This document shows, one piece after another, positions 11,625 to 21,866 of a DNA stretch of 64,000 nucleotides. Position 1 is the stretch's first letter, and each line of letters starts with the position of its first letter. The notes under the pieces were generated by a model. It was not told the DNA's origin. It worked only from the letters and a program-made list of their open reading frames with translations, and searched no databases. The translations under genes were made by a program, and so were the position numbers. The DNA is from Micrasema longulum (Eukaryota > Arthropoda > Insecta > Trichoptera > Brachycentridae), in contig JAGVSM010003794.1 of NCBI GenBank assembly GCA_022494885.1, forward strand, positions 124,001 through 188,000. Direction: 5' to 3'.

Positions 11625-12292
11625 ATCTTGAGTACCTACCGACTTCAGAATATATGCATAAGGTACATTTTTGGTCTTAGGAAATATGACCACATTTCTG
11701 GTTATTGTAGGCAACTTAAATGGCTCAAAATTAAACAGCGGAAAGACTATCACTCCCTCTCACTTCTGTTCAATGTACTTCATAGTCCTAACGCTCCTAT
11801 ATACCTGCGTGAAAAATTTCAACGCTTATCAGTTCATGGTTTATCTCTTCGTTCTAATTCTCAAGGCACTCTCTTAATACCCATCCATAATTCCTCTTTC
11901 TTCTCTAACTCATATAGTGTCCATGCGGCTTGACTGTGGAATCATCTCCATCCACCATCAAAGATGTTACTACATTATCTCTGTTTAAATCACGTCTGAA
12001 GAAACATCTCCTTTCTCTTTCTTAATCTCTCCTCCTTTCTTCTTTCCTCTTTTTTCCCTTTTCCCATTGAGTAAAAGTTTTGATTTAAGGTAATTTATGA
12101 ACAAATACGTTTATTTCTATTTTTATATATCTTTAGCTTTTTTAATTTTTTTTCTATGGAATATGTTCTGTGACTTGAATTATAAAAATAAAACTTTTAT
12201 TTTATTGGTTGGTTGGAAGAAATTGCCATTTGGCAATAAGCCCGCCAATGTACAAATAACAGTATGTACAAAAAATTAAATAAATAAATTTT
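11625..12292 (+). pseudogene. CR1-like LINE, 5'-truncated: RT C-terminus plus 3' UTR and tail
   Basis: The frame at 11,628-11,933 reads LQNICIRYIFGLRKYDH..., then LKWLKIKQRKDYHSLSLLFN, then SVHAA and, after an in-frame TGA (expected CGA, arginine), LWNHL. This is the familiar CR1/Jockey C-terminal pattern (LQN.CIRFIF...KYDH...LKWL...R...hSL, then LWN.LP). A frameshift follows. The 3' UTR ends with the 'ggttggaagaaattgcc' block at 12,203-12,246 and an 'aaataaataaat' tail. The catalytic RT core and endonuclease are absent, so the copy is dead. The copy at 57.5 kb is a related family member. Confidence 0.85.
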
Positions 12293-12299
12293 GAATAAA

Positions 12300-12366
12300 T
12301 AATATCAGTTCCTATTGAAATTCACTGCAAAAAAGAGAAAAGCATTTTTGAGAATAAAATATGGAA
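12300..12366 (+). repeat. FB1 repeat fragment
   Basis: A short piece resembling one FB1 terminus (tactgcaaa/gagaaaa...tttttgagaataaaatatgg), similar to 2,610-2,660 and to the complement of the end at 20,260-20,300. It is too short to orient with certainty. Confidence 0.4.
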
Positions 12367-12375
12367 TTATAGTCA

Positions 12376-12511
12376 TTTTTTGCACCATAATATGCCAGTT
12401 AAACCCATAAAAGTATTGAATCACTGCACAGGACACCCGGCTTGAGAAAAATCATATAATTTTTTAGGGGATTCTCACCAGGAGTCGACTCCGCAACCTT
12501 CCGTTTGAGAG
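12376..12511 (-). repeat. SINE2 copy, truncated head
   Basis: The block 'ttgcaccataatatgccag' followed by 'ggcttgagaaaaatcat' and 'gactccgcaaccttccg' matches the SINE2 copies at 21.7 and 52.6 kb. On the minus strand the first part of the tRNA-like head is lost. It directly follows the CR1-like element and the FB1 fragment. Confidence 0.7.
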
Positions 12512-13236
12512 TAATATGTTAAAAACAACTTTCTAAAGAGAGGAATTAAATCTTTCCTTTAAACTTTTGGACATACTGTAAATATTTTTGAATAAATGTC
12601 TTTATTTAAACAAGCACATTCCACATGCAAAACAAATGAAAAATTCCATGAATCGCAAAAGCTTGCAAGTATATCTGCTCTTAAAATATCTCATTACTTG
12701 TATCTCCATTCAGCCATGAAAAGTGAAGAGTTTGGCATCAACAAACGACTTTACGAAATGATCTTTATGGATCGTACATTTCTACACTGCTCTAGTCTCC
12801 TGGTACTTAAGTAGCGATAGAATGTAGAGTTTTGATGGGTTTTCCATGTAGAGTAACGGATATGTCCTGCAGTGGGAATGCATTGCGAGCGCTGCTAAGA
12901 ATTCAAACTGAATGACATTTTGTTCATGCTTATTGAACTGTAAAAAATAAGAAATCAACTGTATCTCCAGAGACAATATTCATAAAACACAAAAAAATCT
13001 TTTCACGCTCTTCCCCTATCGATGTTACTTTTATTGAAAAACTTTCGTACTTTCATTCGCGGAATTGTGTTTTTGTCTCGCGGTCTTAAAATATTACATA
13101 AAAATATTCTCAAAGTTTTACATGTGGTTAATGTTCCTGACTGTTTTATATGTGAAATATTTATGATTATTTTACAAGATAAAACAGATAAACAATAAGA
13201 TCTTTTTCATTTCAATTTTTCCGTCGTTTTATTATA
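12512..13236. other. Gene-free sequence
   Basis: The open frames at 12,596-12,814 (plus) and 12,782-12,976 (minus) have no recognisable motif. No repeat termini are seen. Confidence 0.4.
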
Positions 13237-13500
13237 CTATAGGGTTGTCCTCTTGTGATGCTGAACTTTTTCTATCTTTCCAACATTTTGAGGGTCTCCT
13301 GGTAGATGCTGTCTATCGATGTATGGGATTCTTGTGGGATTCATTCTCTGAACACGTTGGTACCGGTATCTTCGATACTGGCGCCCTCCATCTGACCACA
13401 TCTTGAACCTCAGTGACCTCTTGCACCCTTTCAGGATCATGCAGCCTTCCCAGCAATAGGACGTAGAGTTCTCATTTCCGTTGTCCTTAGCATGCTTTTA
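13237..13500 (-). pseudogene. LINE C-terminal tail (endonuclease/RT type)
   Basis: On the minus strand the segment starts with LRTTEMRTLRPIAGKA, a hallmark of the C-terminal region of many animal endonuclease-reverse transcriptases (TEMRTLRxIxGKT). A frameshift leads to VQEVTEVQDVVRW and then, in another frame, RRYRYQRVQRMNPTRIPYI, matching the following W...RR..W..HV.RM...RIP block. The clade is not certain. Only the last ~90 residues are present, broken by at least two shifts and one stop, so this is a relic. It is GC-richer than its flanks, as expected for imported coding sequence. Confidence 0.75.
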
Positions 13501-14776
13501 GTTTTGAAAGTGTCCGCCCTCGCTTTAATGTCATATATGAGAATAGGTTGTTGCTTGTTCAATTGGATCTTTAGTCGTACACACTGTTTTATGAAATTAA
13601 AATAATAAAAGGAAATTATGATAATTCATTTGACTGACTTTTGGAAATCATGTTGTGTATTCTCATTTGTTATTATTAATAATTTACATGGATTATAACT
13701 GATCCATATTGATATTATAAATGCAAAAGTGTATTTATTTGTATGTTTGTGTCTCTTCCCCGCCGCAAAAGAGTATTTTGTATTGGAATTGCCGGAGAGC
13801 TAAGAAGTGAAAGAGGACACTTACTTTTCATCCTGAAGTTTAAAAAGTACACTAAAAAAGTAATTGAATATAAAAACATTGATTAACATTATTTACAAAT
13901 AAGAAGCCGTTAAGGTGGGTTTTCGAAAATAATAAATTCGAAATTCATTCTTCTTTTTCACAAATTTTCATAAGGAAATCTATCACAACTCTCTTATCAT
14001 AGGTTAATTTGAAATAACTAGTTTTTCATATAGTAAGTTTTTTATTAGTTTTTTTCATATTCAAGAAACTTCGCTAAACAATTAAATGCTCTAATTTTTA
14101 ACGCGCGTAAGAATATATATTTTTTGTGTATTTCCCGTAAGGCTAAACTTCCTCATTATGCAATACTTATTAATGTTCTAGATATACTCAAAATTAAAAA
14201 AAAATGAACAACAAACATTGGATTACATTATTCCTAAAATATTTAAAATGCTAGAAAGCAATTAGAAGAGAGATGCATTATATATAATATTATGATAATT
14301 ATACTATGTATGTATATGTGAATGATTAATCGCTCTTAATTTTTAAAATGAAGTTACTTTTAGTTCCAGGTTGAGTTTTTTTTAGTTCCAGTTTGATTTT
14401 TTAAGCCTTTTTATTTGCAAAATTACGTACTTAGTCTGTAAACTCTTTTTTATTATTTTGTTAATTGTTATGGTTTAACACGGGCACAGCCTAAAAAACC
14501 ACGATATGTTCGTGAGTATGTGAGTGAACAAGTGTAATTTTTAATGAATAAATAAATAAGTTTTATTAATATTTATATCTTTGCACCCAATGACATGATA
14601 TTTGCAAATAGTTTATTGGGAGAAAAATTTAAGAAAGGAGTGTAAGGAAAAAAACTATTGGGAGGAAAAAAACAACAAAAATAGTTTCGAGAATACGCGT
14701 CTCAAAGGAATTTTGGGTGTGCTGTGGTTTAATTTTTCTGTGAGATGAAGAAATAAGAGAATGGACGCAGTAAATT
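13501..14776. other. Gene-free AT-rich sequence
   Basis: No gene is recognised. Two neighbouring 'ttttagttcca' units occur near 14,358 and 14,382. Nothing else structured is seen. Confidence 0.45.
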
Positions 14777-15001
14777 TTGATGATAACTGTCATCAAACGG
14801 AGGCCATACGGTTGGCTTCGCCATGTACTGCAGATGCCTCCTGAGAGCCTTAAATACGCTTGCCTACTTTACAAGGCATCGGGTTTTCGACATCCTAGAC
14901 GTCCACTACTGACTGTTCGTCAGCAGTTCGTGACTTCGAAGAATGCACAGAAGCTGACAGCTGATAGAGATGCCCGGAGAATCTTCGTGGACACCATATG
15001 A
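14777..15001 (+). pseudogene. LINE C-terminal tail with GWLRHVLQMPPESL motif
   Basis: A 74-codon frame reads IKRRPYGWLRHVLQMPPESL and then YKASGFRHPRRPLLTVRQQF. The GW(L/F)(G/R)HVLRMP block followed by a P-R-G/R-P segment is the standard C-terminal region of several animal LINE polyproteins. No RT core lies upstream. The frame ends at a TGA close to a retroposon-like junction. The SINE1 copy starting at 15,078 lies just downstream. The clade assignment is open. Confidence 0.7.
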
Positions 15002-15077
15002 TCCAACTAAAGAGCGGACATGGAAGGATGGAAGGAAAATTATTTAATATATATTTTTATTTTTTTATTAAAAATCC

Positions 15078-15331
15078 TCATTCCCTTTCCGCACCTAATG
15101 ATGCATATGGCACCGCATTAGTACACCAATCTCAGTATATTTTGATCATTTTTGTTACATAAAGGTAAGATGATAAGTCTTTCGCTTCAGGTACCAGTCC
15201 AGGGACTGAGAAATATTCTAGTGTAAAATCACCTTTTAAAATTAATATTTCATGTCAAACACGTCGAGAATCAAACCCTAAATCTCTTGCATCGCGGGCA
15301 AACGCGCTGACCACTACACCACGAAGCTGTC
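15078..15331 (-). repeat. SINE1, near full-length
   Basis: Read on the minus strand: tRNA-like head (A-box-like 'tggtgtagtggtcagcgcg', then a decayed B box), the body containing 'ctggtacctgaagcg' and the terminal 'ggtgcggaaaggg' block. Possible target-site duplications are 'tattaaaa' on both sides (near 15,066 and 15,332). It is transcriptionally dead or weak because the B box is degraded. Confidence 0.85.
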
Positions 15332-16237
15332 TATTAAAATAGTACTGTATCAATATCAATGAAAACGGCTTATATAATAATATTCATTATTATCCCTTTC
15401 ACGTGAAAATTCAACTTCTACTGCCATTATAATTAAAATCATTAAAATTATCTTAACGATTTTGCAAATTTTTAATTTATAAGACAATCTATTAAGTGTT
15501 TTGTATTGTTTTACTTTAAAATGAATATCAATAAATAAACTTTGACCTACGCCTCAAAGTGAAAATTTCCAGAAAAGACATAAATACAAAAGGCTAGTAC
15601 GCGAAAAATATTTCATTGACTTATTGTCTGGTTGAGAAAGAGCCCTCCTTAAAAATGATTGAAAGCCGCGAGTGCTCAGTACATAGCTACCTGCGTTTGT
15701 GCGAAACATTAATCAAACCACCTTTGACAAAGGATCTGAAATATTTTGCATTACTATTCCGCTCGTCATTCCATCCTTATGCATGGGCGCTTTATTTTCG
15801 TTTGATAGAAAAATAACAACAGAAAGCTAGAACTCTGACGGGGGATGTCGAGAGCCTCTTCGCTTCTGTAGATACATTTCTCGGCAAAGGGAAACCGCCC
15901 TTGTAGAAATACCATCCCCCGTTATCAATATTATTGCAGGAAGGATTTACTAAATTTACCGGTATTTATAACATTAAAGTTATGGATTTTGCCGCATCAA
16001 AGCTCAAAGAGCATCTTAAGGTTTTATCTTAAGTAGATTTTTAGAGCTTACGTAACCAACCCCCAGGGTAATATTAACGAAGTGAAATGATTATGTACAC
16101 ATACAGATTGACTTTTAAATCTCACGACGCCGACGCTCATATTTATTTGTGTATATAATCTCACGATTAGTAGGTCTTAGGATTTAAAAATAATATTATT
16201 TGAAAAAAAACTGAAATCTTTATTAATGTGGGGGAAA
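15332..16237. other. Gene-free sequence with a GC-richer block at 15,600-15,930
   Basis: The block at 15,600-15,930 stands out from its flanks. A 66-codon plus frame (15,616-15,816) lies in it but has no motif. Inverted 'gggggatg' and 'catccccc' segments occur at about 15,841 and 15,912. It is a candidate conserved non-coding element or an unrecognised exon. Confidence 0.4.
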
Positions 16238-16508
16238 TTGAAAAATATTTTTAGGCGTTGCCTTATATGCAGGTGAAATAATTCAATCAGACGAAACTCA
16301 CTCGCATCAATAAAGGTTTCAATTTGAAAACTTCACAAAAATTAACAAATGCCAGAATTGAAGAAATACAGGTGTTTAAATATAGGCGGAATAGTGTGTG
16401 AAATGGCCTCTTAAACCAGCCAATAACAAGTCATAAGCCCTGTAGATACCTAGACTTTTATATTCAATTTTCTAAAATATTCTTGATCTCTGTTGTGGTG
16501 AGTTGATA
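16238..16508 (-). repeat. FB1 repeat copy
   Basis: It contains the FB1 blocks in order: 'aggcgttgccttatatgc', 'gaaataattcaatcagacg', 'aataaaggtttcaa', 'cttaaaccagccaataac', 'aagccctgtagatacctag' and the 'gatctctgttgt' end. A second scrap of the family lies at 16,728-16,766 (cacttaaaccagcc...acaggtcataagc). Confidence 0.8.
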
Positions 16509-16727
16509 TTTTTTTATGTTTAATTGATATACAACGGAACTTCTTTCAATACATTTTTGAAAAAATAAGGTAGAAACATTTTATTAAAAGAAAAAAGAGA
16601 GAATTTATTTAACAATGCGTAATTTCAATATAATTAATTCTATTTGTTTTGGGATTCCCCACACCTTAATTTTTTTCCCGAAATCCCGAATCGATTTTGA
16701 AAAAGGGAACGAATATTGTTAAAAAAA

Positions 16728-16766
16728 GTGGGCACTTAAACCAGCCAAAGACAGGTCATAAGCTCG
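16728..16766 (-). repeat. FB1 repeat scrap
   Basis: Only the most conserved block of the family is present: 'cacttaaaccagccaaag' followed by 'acaggtcataagctcg'. Confidence 0.6.
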
Positions 16767-17048
16767 CAGGCAGCTTCCTTGCGGGTTGAATCCAGTTCTT
16801 GTTCACAAATATTTGCACAAACTCACACAATTGTTGAATAAAAAAATAATATTTCTGGAAGATGTTAAAAGTGCTTTTATTCTTAAATTGTCAAGAAGAC
16901 TGTTTACCAAAATGTTCATGGTCCTAAAACACTCTCCTTACAAAAGTTAAGGGTTCTTGAATATGTTTTAGTTGAATGGTATTTACAGCACAAATAAATA
17001 GCGTCGTGAAATTCAAAACAAAAACGTGTTATTTTATAAAATTCATAA

Positions 17049-17312
17049 TTATCCCCCTTATCACTTTCAGTGGTGCACAGGGCACTGCATCAGGTAACTA
17101 AATGCAGCGCAGATTAATCATCTGGTTCATTAAGGATAGGTGATCAGTCGGACACTCCAGGTGCTAATTCAGAAACAATTTTGCCGTTCAAAAAATACTG
17201 CAGTTTAAAAAACTTTTAAATCTACGAATATACACACGTTCACCCTGCTAGAAATTTAATCCACGGCCTCATAAATGGTAAGCTAACACGTGAACTACTA
17301 CACAACGAAGCC
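17049..17312 (-). repeat. SINE1, old full-length copy
   Basis: On the minus strand a degraded tRNA-like head (gcttcgttgtgtagtagtt) is followed by the body and the end block (complement of 'gtggtgcacagggcactgca'). Many substitutions mark it as older than the copies at 15.1 and 38.9 kb. Confidence 0.75.
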
Positions 17313-18385
17313 TTTTAGAATTCTTTAGTCAGGATTTAAAAAATAAATAATTCAGAACTTTTATCTAAGAGCAACTGTTTTTTCGACAGATTACCCTTTC
17401 AAATATTCAATTATCTTTCAAAATCTTAGACGGATGTTTATGTTATACACTTTTCCTAAATCCTTTCCATAAAATAAGGCTTATATTAAGGTATTTATCT
17501 TGTTCCGTTGAAGGAGAGATTTGCTAATATTACCTCTGGGTTATGAAATATACATTTCAACAAAACCATAAGCTTATTATATCCATATTGAATGGAAAAT
17601 ACGTAAAAATACGCACTTATAAGAAAAATAATATTTTTACTGACTTAGCGTTTGTTATGTAGAACTACGTATTATAATTTTATATTTGAGTCTACTAATT
17701 AATTTTATTTTGTTTTTTGAAACAACACCGATATATCGGACAATAAGAAAATTGGATATAAAAACGTTTTTCTTCACGCGGTAAAAATAGAGCATTTATT
17801 GTACGGCGAAGTTTCTCGTAAATTTATCGAAGAATTAATGAAATTTCGTTTGAATAAAAATGAGGTGCTTAAAAACGTCACAAGTTCTAGTGAACAGCTG
17901 TTTAGAATAGCCAATCGATGATGTGTTTTGACATATTTCCGGTTTTCAAGAAGCCAAGTTTAGCGTGTTTTCACCTCAAGGGGGTTTCTTTTTAAATGCC
18001 AGGACATCTCACTGATGACAACTAGTGACGTCACGGGTGGAATAATTTCAAAATTACGAAACTTTTGGAAGCTTAGTTTGATAGTCTATTAACAAATATA
18101 GAAAAAAGAAGAAAACTTAGATTGCGTTCGTTCGACGATGACTTTTTTTTTTACTTAATCGTCATAAAACCAAAAACATTTTGAAAACGATTTGACAGTA
18201 TTTTTCCAACAAACTTCGTCCGTTCAATTTTGTGGTAGTCAAATTTATTTGTGTTTGTTTTGAAATTGTTTTATTTTTTAAGTTCAAAATTCATTAATTA
18301 AATAACTCTTATGAAATCACCCTTTATTTATCTACTCTGCTGTGACAATCAATGTTTCCGCGAGTACAATAAAATTTTATAGAAA
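17313..18385. other. Gene-free sequence with a CRE-like palindrome
   Basis: No gene is seen. The palindrome TGACGTCA lies at 18,026-18,033 within a GC-richer block (17,880-18,060). This is the consensus CREB/ATF site, but a single eight-base match in 64 kb carries limited weight. The flanking block could be regulatory. Confidence 0.35.
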
Positions 18386-18568
18386 CTAGAAATAGTTATT
18401 TTTTAACACAAATGTTTTTTGATTATATTTTTCGCGATCTGACATTACGCGGCGCCTTCGCGCATTTGTGCGGTGAAAGCGGGGCAAATTGGGTTTTCTT
18501 TGGACTACATTATGTTCAAAGCTTGTTGGATTACCGTATTTTTGTTGTCTTTTAATTTTTCTTATCAT
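18386..18568 (-). pseudogene. Basic ORF at the inner end of the Helitron fragment
   Basis: A 60-codon minus frame reads KIKRQQKYG at its start and then contains RTNARRRRVMSDREKYNQ. It is very basic, with RRRR and KRQQK clusters. The GC-rich stretch encoding it differs from the AT-rich Helitron leader. It begins about 1 kb from the Helitron 5' end, where the coding region of an autonomous element could start. I do not recognise the Rep or helicase motifs themselves, so identity with the RepHel N-terminus is only a guess. Confidence 0.3.
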
Positions 18569-19562
18569 TCTTGTTTTTAAATAAGATATTTAAATATTGT
18601 AATTGTTTTTCGGTTTTAATTATATGAAATTGTCAAACTTAATTATCATTTTAAGATTCTGTTGACTGATGTTATTTTTTGATTGCGTTTAAATATGATA
18701 CGTTGTCCCGTGGTTTTATTTGTTTGCCTTTTTGACGTTTGCAAAGTCACATTCCACAGTGTAACAATGTGCAAAAAATGAATAAAACATAATATTAAAT
18801 TTTTGAGACTTGGAATAAAAAAACAGTGGTTATATTTCACTCAAGTAAAAACGCGGGTGAAACAACGCATTGATAGTAGAATGATAGTTAAACCCAGATG
18901 TAAGGTTAAACTGAATTAATTAATTAATTAAACCATAGTAAAACTCAACGTTCGTTTTAAAAGCACTTGTTTGTGAATTAATTCCAAAACTAAAAATTGA
19001 CAATATCAAAAAAATATTGAATTAAAGTAGGTTCTTGTTTATGGCTGAATTCCAAAACATAAAATAAATATTTTTAAAATATGGCATTCTTTTTGCAAAC
19101 GTCAAACTCCGGTTGTCTCACCAACAAAGGGGTGTACTTAAATAGGAATACGATTTTTAAAAATGTATTGAATTTAATATTATTTTAGTATTACCAAAAA
19201 TCCAATAAAAATAAATAAATGAGCAGAAATTATATGGAATTTAAGTAAGAATCTGATTGATATCCACAAAAAATAAATGCTGTTTGTGAACATTCAAAAA
19301 CAAACTTTTTTTACTCACAAAAAAGCAATACCTTTCCATTTTTTTGCAAATGCATTCTCCTTTAATGTAACCCCAGTAGATCGATGAATAAAACATTTAT
19401 GCTCCTAACTTCTTTTTTAGATATTCCATTGAAGATTTTAATATCTACGAACACGCACTGCGCAAAGATCTATGTTCCTCTGGAAACCGCATGTAAATCA
19501 GTTAAGCCGTTTAAGAGGAGTACGGTGACATCACATGTACAGTGGAATTATATGTATAAAGA
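18386..19562 (-). mobile_element. Helitron 5' region, minus strand, with start of an ORF
   Basis: Read on the minus strand, the 5' end is TC (tctttatacatataattcc) directly after an A at 19,562/19,563. It is followed by 'gtactcctcttaaacggctt' and 'gatctttgcgcagtgcgtgt', matching the complete Helitron at 8,009. About 1.03 kb (to about 18,532) is shared with the copy at 55.2-56.2 kb. The next ~145 bases are specific to this copy. No CTAG-type 3' terminus is seen, so this is probably the 5' part of a long, possibly once-autonomous Helitron. Confidence 0.8.
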
Positions 19563-19791
19563 TTATTTATTTATGCAATTAACCATTCTTTTGAATTGTA
19601 AATTTTTCAACTAGAACAGTCGTGTTTTTTAATTTTATTTCTATTTATAATTATTTTAATTTAAAGAGATAGTGACGCAGTAATTTAATTCTCTTAGCCA
19701 ATTCTTTAATATTACTTGATATATTTAGATGAAGTACTTTGAGGGGTTAAATAAATTACAAAATTACACAAAAAAAAATACACCTTCAACA

Positions 19792-20310
19792 TTAACAAAT
19801 TACAACAGGGATGGATATCATTTAAGAGAAGGAGATATAAAAGCCTAGGCATTTACAGGGCCTATGAACTGTCGTTGGCTGGTTTGAGTGGCCATTTTAC
19901 ACACTGTGTGACATTCACAATTTTACCTATTGTAATTTGTTAATCTTAATGACTCTAGGGAGTGAAATCCAGTCTTTGGCTACAAACATTTGGACAGACT
20001 CAAAATATTGTAATAAAACCAACTGGTCCAAAAAGAAGTTAGAAAATTGGAATATTATTTTACGGCGTTGCCTAGTATGTAAAATAATTCGATCAGATGA
20101 ATCGCTCACAACAATTAAGATTTTGGCTCTTTAACTTCACTAAAATCAACAGATTGAAGAATTGAAGAAATATGGATGTTCACACATGGGCAAAATGGTA
20201 AATATTATACCGTGAGAAAAGTTTTCACTTAAACCAGCCTATGACAGGTCATAAGCCCTGTAAATATTCACTTCTCAAAAATGTTCTCTTTCCCTGTTGT
20301 AATTAGTTAT
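19792..20310. repeat. FB1 repeat, long copy with TTAA-bounded mini-unit
   Basis: A 152-bp unit at 19,792-19,943 begins TTAACAAATTACAACAGGG and ends ...TTGTAATTTGTTAA. After it come the blocks 'tcttaatgactctaggg', 'catttggacagactcaaa', 'ggcgttgcctagtatg', 'cttaaaccagcctatgac' and 'aagccctgtaaat', ending in 'ccctgttgtaat'. This gives both orientations of the 'cctaggcatttacagggc' block within one copy. No ORF is conserved. Confidence 0.85.
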
Positions 20311-20371
20311 TTAAAAAAAAAAATTGTTATAAAAATAAATATTTTCATTCTTATAATTTACGCAAATATTT

Positions 20372-20502
20372 AATTTTGAGGGCCATTTTCAACGAGTTGT
20401 AAATAACTCACTATTAGAAATTGGGAATCAAGTTGGAGGTAGAGTGGGATTCGAACCACGGACATTTTGAGTCCGAGACACTAGCCACGGGACCACAACC
20501 CG
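20372..20502 (-). repeat. SINE4 copy (tRNA-like head)
   Basis: On the minus strand: 'gtggtcccgtggctagtgtc' (A-box-like), a perfect five-base-pair anticodon-like stem (CGGAC/GTCCG), and the B box GGTTCGAATCC. The body runs towards 20,372. The second copy is at 45,970-46,092. It is not a tRNA gene, because the acceptor end is missing and a body follows. Confidence 0.75.
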
Positions 20503-20506
20503 ATTT

Positions 20507-20575
20507 TTATGACTATCTAAGTGGTGAAATCCAGTCTTTTGTCTTTAAACATTTGGAGAGACTTGAAAAATTGTA
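20507..20575 (+). repeat. FB1 fragment
   Basis: A piece of the FB1 flank block ('gtggtgaaatccagtctttt', 'catttggagagacttgaaa'). It abuts the SINE4 copy, which may have interrupted the FB1 copy upstream. Confidence 0.6.
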
Positions 20576-21102
20576 ATCTACAAAATAGTTTAAATATGCA
20601 AATTGTGTTATTTGTGAAGTTACACGTAGAAAATATACAAATAAAACTCCTATTTCGAAAACCCTTTTTTCAGTAAAAAGAGTTTCAAGAATATTCTAGT
20701 GATAAATGAAATGAAGTAGAAACACCATCCCTTTCCTTCCTTAACTCAATTTCAATTCAAGAAATTCCTTTTCACAGTACGCTATTTTACCCCTCGTTGT
20801 TTTATTCTGAACATACCGTTAAGATGTCTCACATTTTATTTTGACTAAGTTTCGCTGAAAATCACTCGAGCTTTGGGGCTTTGGTTCATAAAAGTAGACA
20901 TCAGAATAATATGACTAGGCCTAGGGTAAGAGGATTGATCGAAGAGTTTATTCAATATGAAGGGTTACATCCCCTCCCTTCACATTCTCATCACACAAGT
21001 CTATGAGTACTTGCTAAAGGGGGACAATTAGAATGTTTCAATATGATAAATGATTTTTCTTTGACGTAAACATCTTTCATCGTATTGGAGGTGTTGTTTT
21101 TG
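20576..21102. other. Gene-free sequence
   Basis: I see nothing recognisable. Composition is mixed and no frame carries a motif. Confidence 0.4.
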
Positions 21103-21575
21103 TATCTAAATTTAGATTTTTTCCCCCAAAATATTAATTTGTAACTTAAGAAAAGGTTATTTTCATCTTTTCTGTGTCATTTTTATACATTTTATACCTT
21201 CATTTGAAACGTAAAAAAAACTTTATTCTTTCATGACTCTGTTTATTTTTTGGAAAGTTGTCAACGTTTTCTTTCTTGACTTTAATCCATTTTGTACTAA
21301 TGTTCCATTTGAGATGCATCGTTATAATATCGATATATAGATATCTAAATTTAGATTTTTTCCCCCAAAATATTAATTCGTAACTTAATAAAAGGTTATT
21401 TTCATCTTTTCTGCGTCATTTTTATACATTTTATACCTATATTTGAAACGTAAAAAAAAAAATATTCCTTCATGAAACTGTTAATTTTTGGAAAGTTGTT
21501 AACGTTTTCTTTCTTGACTTTAATCTATTTGGTACTAATGTTCCATTTGAGATGCATCGTTATAATATATCGAAT
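21103..21575. repeat. Tandem duplication, two 239-bp units
   Basis: Unit 1 (21,103-21,341) and unit 2 (21,342-about 21,575) both start 'tatctaaatttagatttttt' and both end 'gagatgcatcgttataatat'. They differ by scattered substitutions and small indels. There is no coding frame. The duplication is local and the unit is not seen elsewhere in the window. Confidence 0.9.
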
Positions 21576-21678
21576 CAATATTCACTTTTTAACTTTATGA
21601 ATTTATTTTTTTACGTCCTCGTTTAGTGGCAGTTCATGATAATTTTTTTGTAAAAATCAACAACTTTGGTCAGTCAGT

Positions 21679-21866
21679 TAATTATTTATTTATTTTATTT
21701 TTGCACCACAATAGGCCAGGAGGCCCAATTACAGTGGTGAATTACATCGCAAAACACCCAGGCTTGAGAAAAATTACATTTAATTTTTGTGTTCTCACCG
21801 GGAATCGAACCCGGAACCTTCCGTCTGTGAGTCAAGCGTCTTGACCTCTACACCACGGAAGTCGCC
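21679..21866 (-). repeat. SINE2, full-length
   Basis: On the minus strand: 'acttccgtggtgtagaggtc' (A box TGGTGTAGAGG), the B box GGTTCGATTCC, a body containing 'ctcaagcctgggtgttttg', then 'ggcctcctggcctattgtgg' and an 'aaataaataaat' tail at 21,679-21,700. RNA polymerase III boxes are intact in sequence. It is the best SINE2 copy in the window. Confidence 0.85.

Noticed and set aside
19745..19748. TTAA as a proven piggyBac-type target-site duplication for FB1
   Set aside because: The bases outside TTAA are shared among FB1 copies at different loci, so TTAA cannot simply be duplicated target at each site. It is left as a hypothesis.
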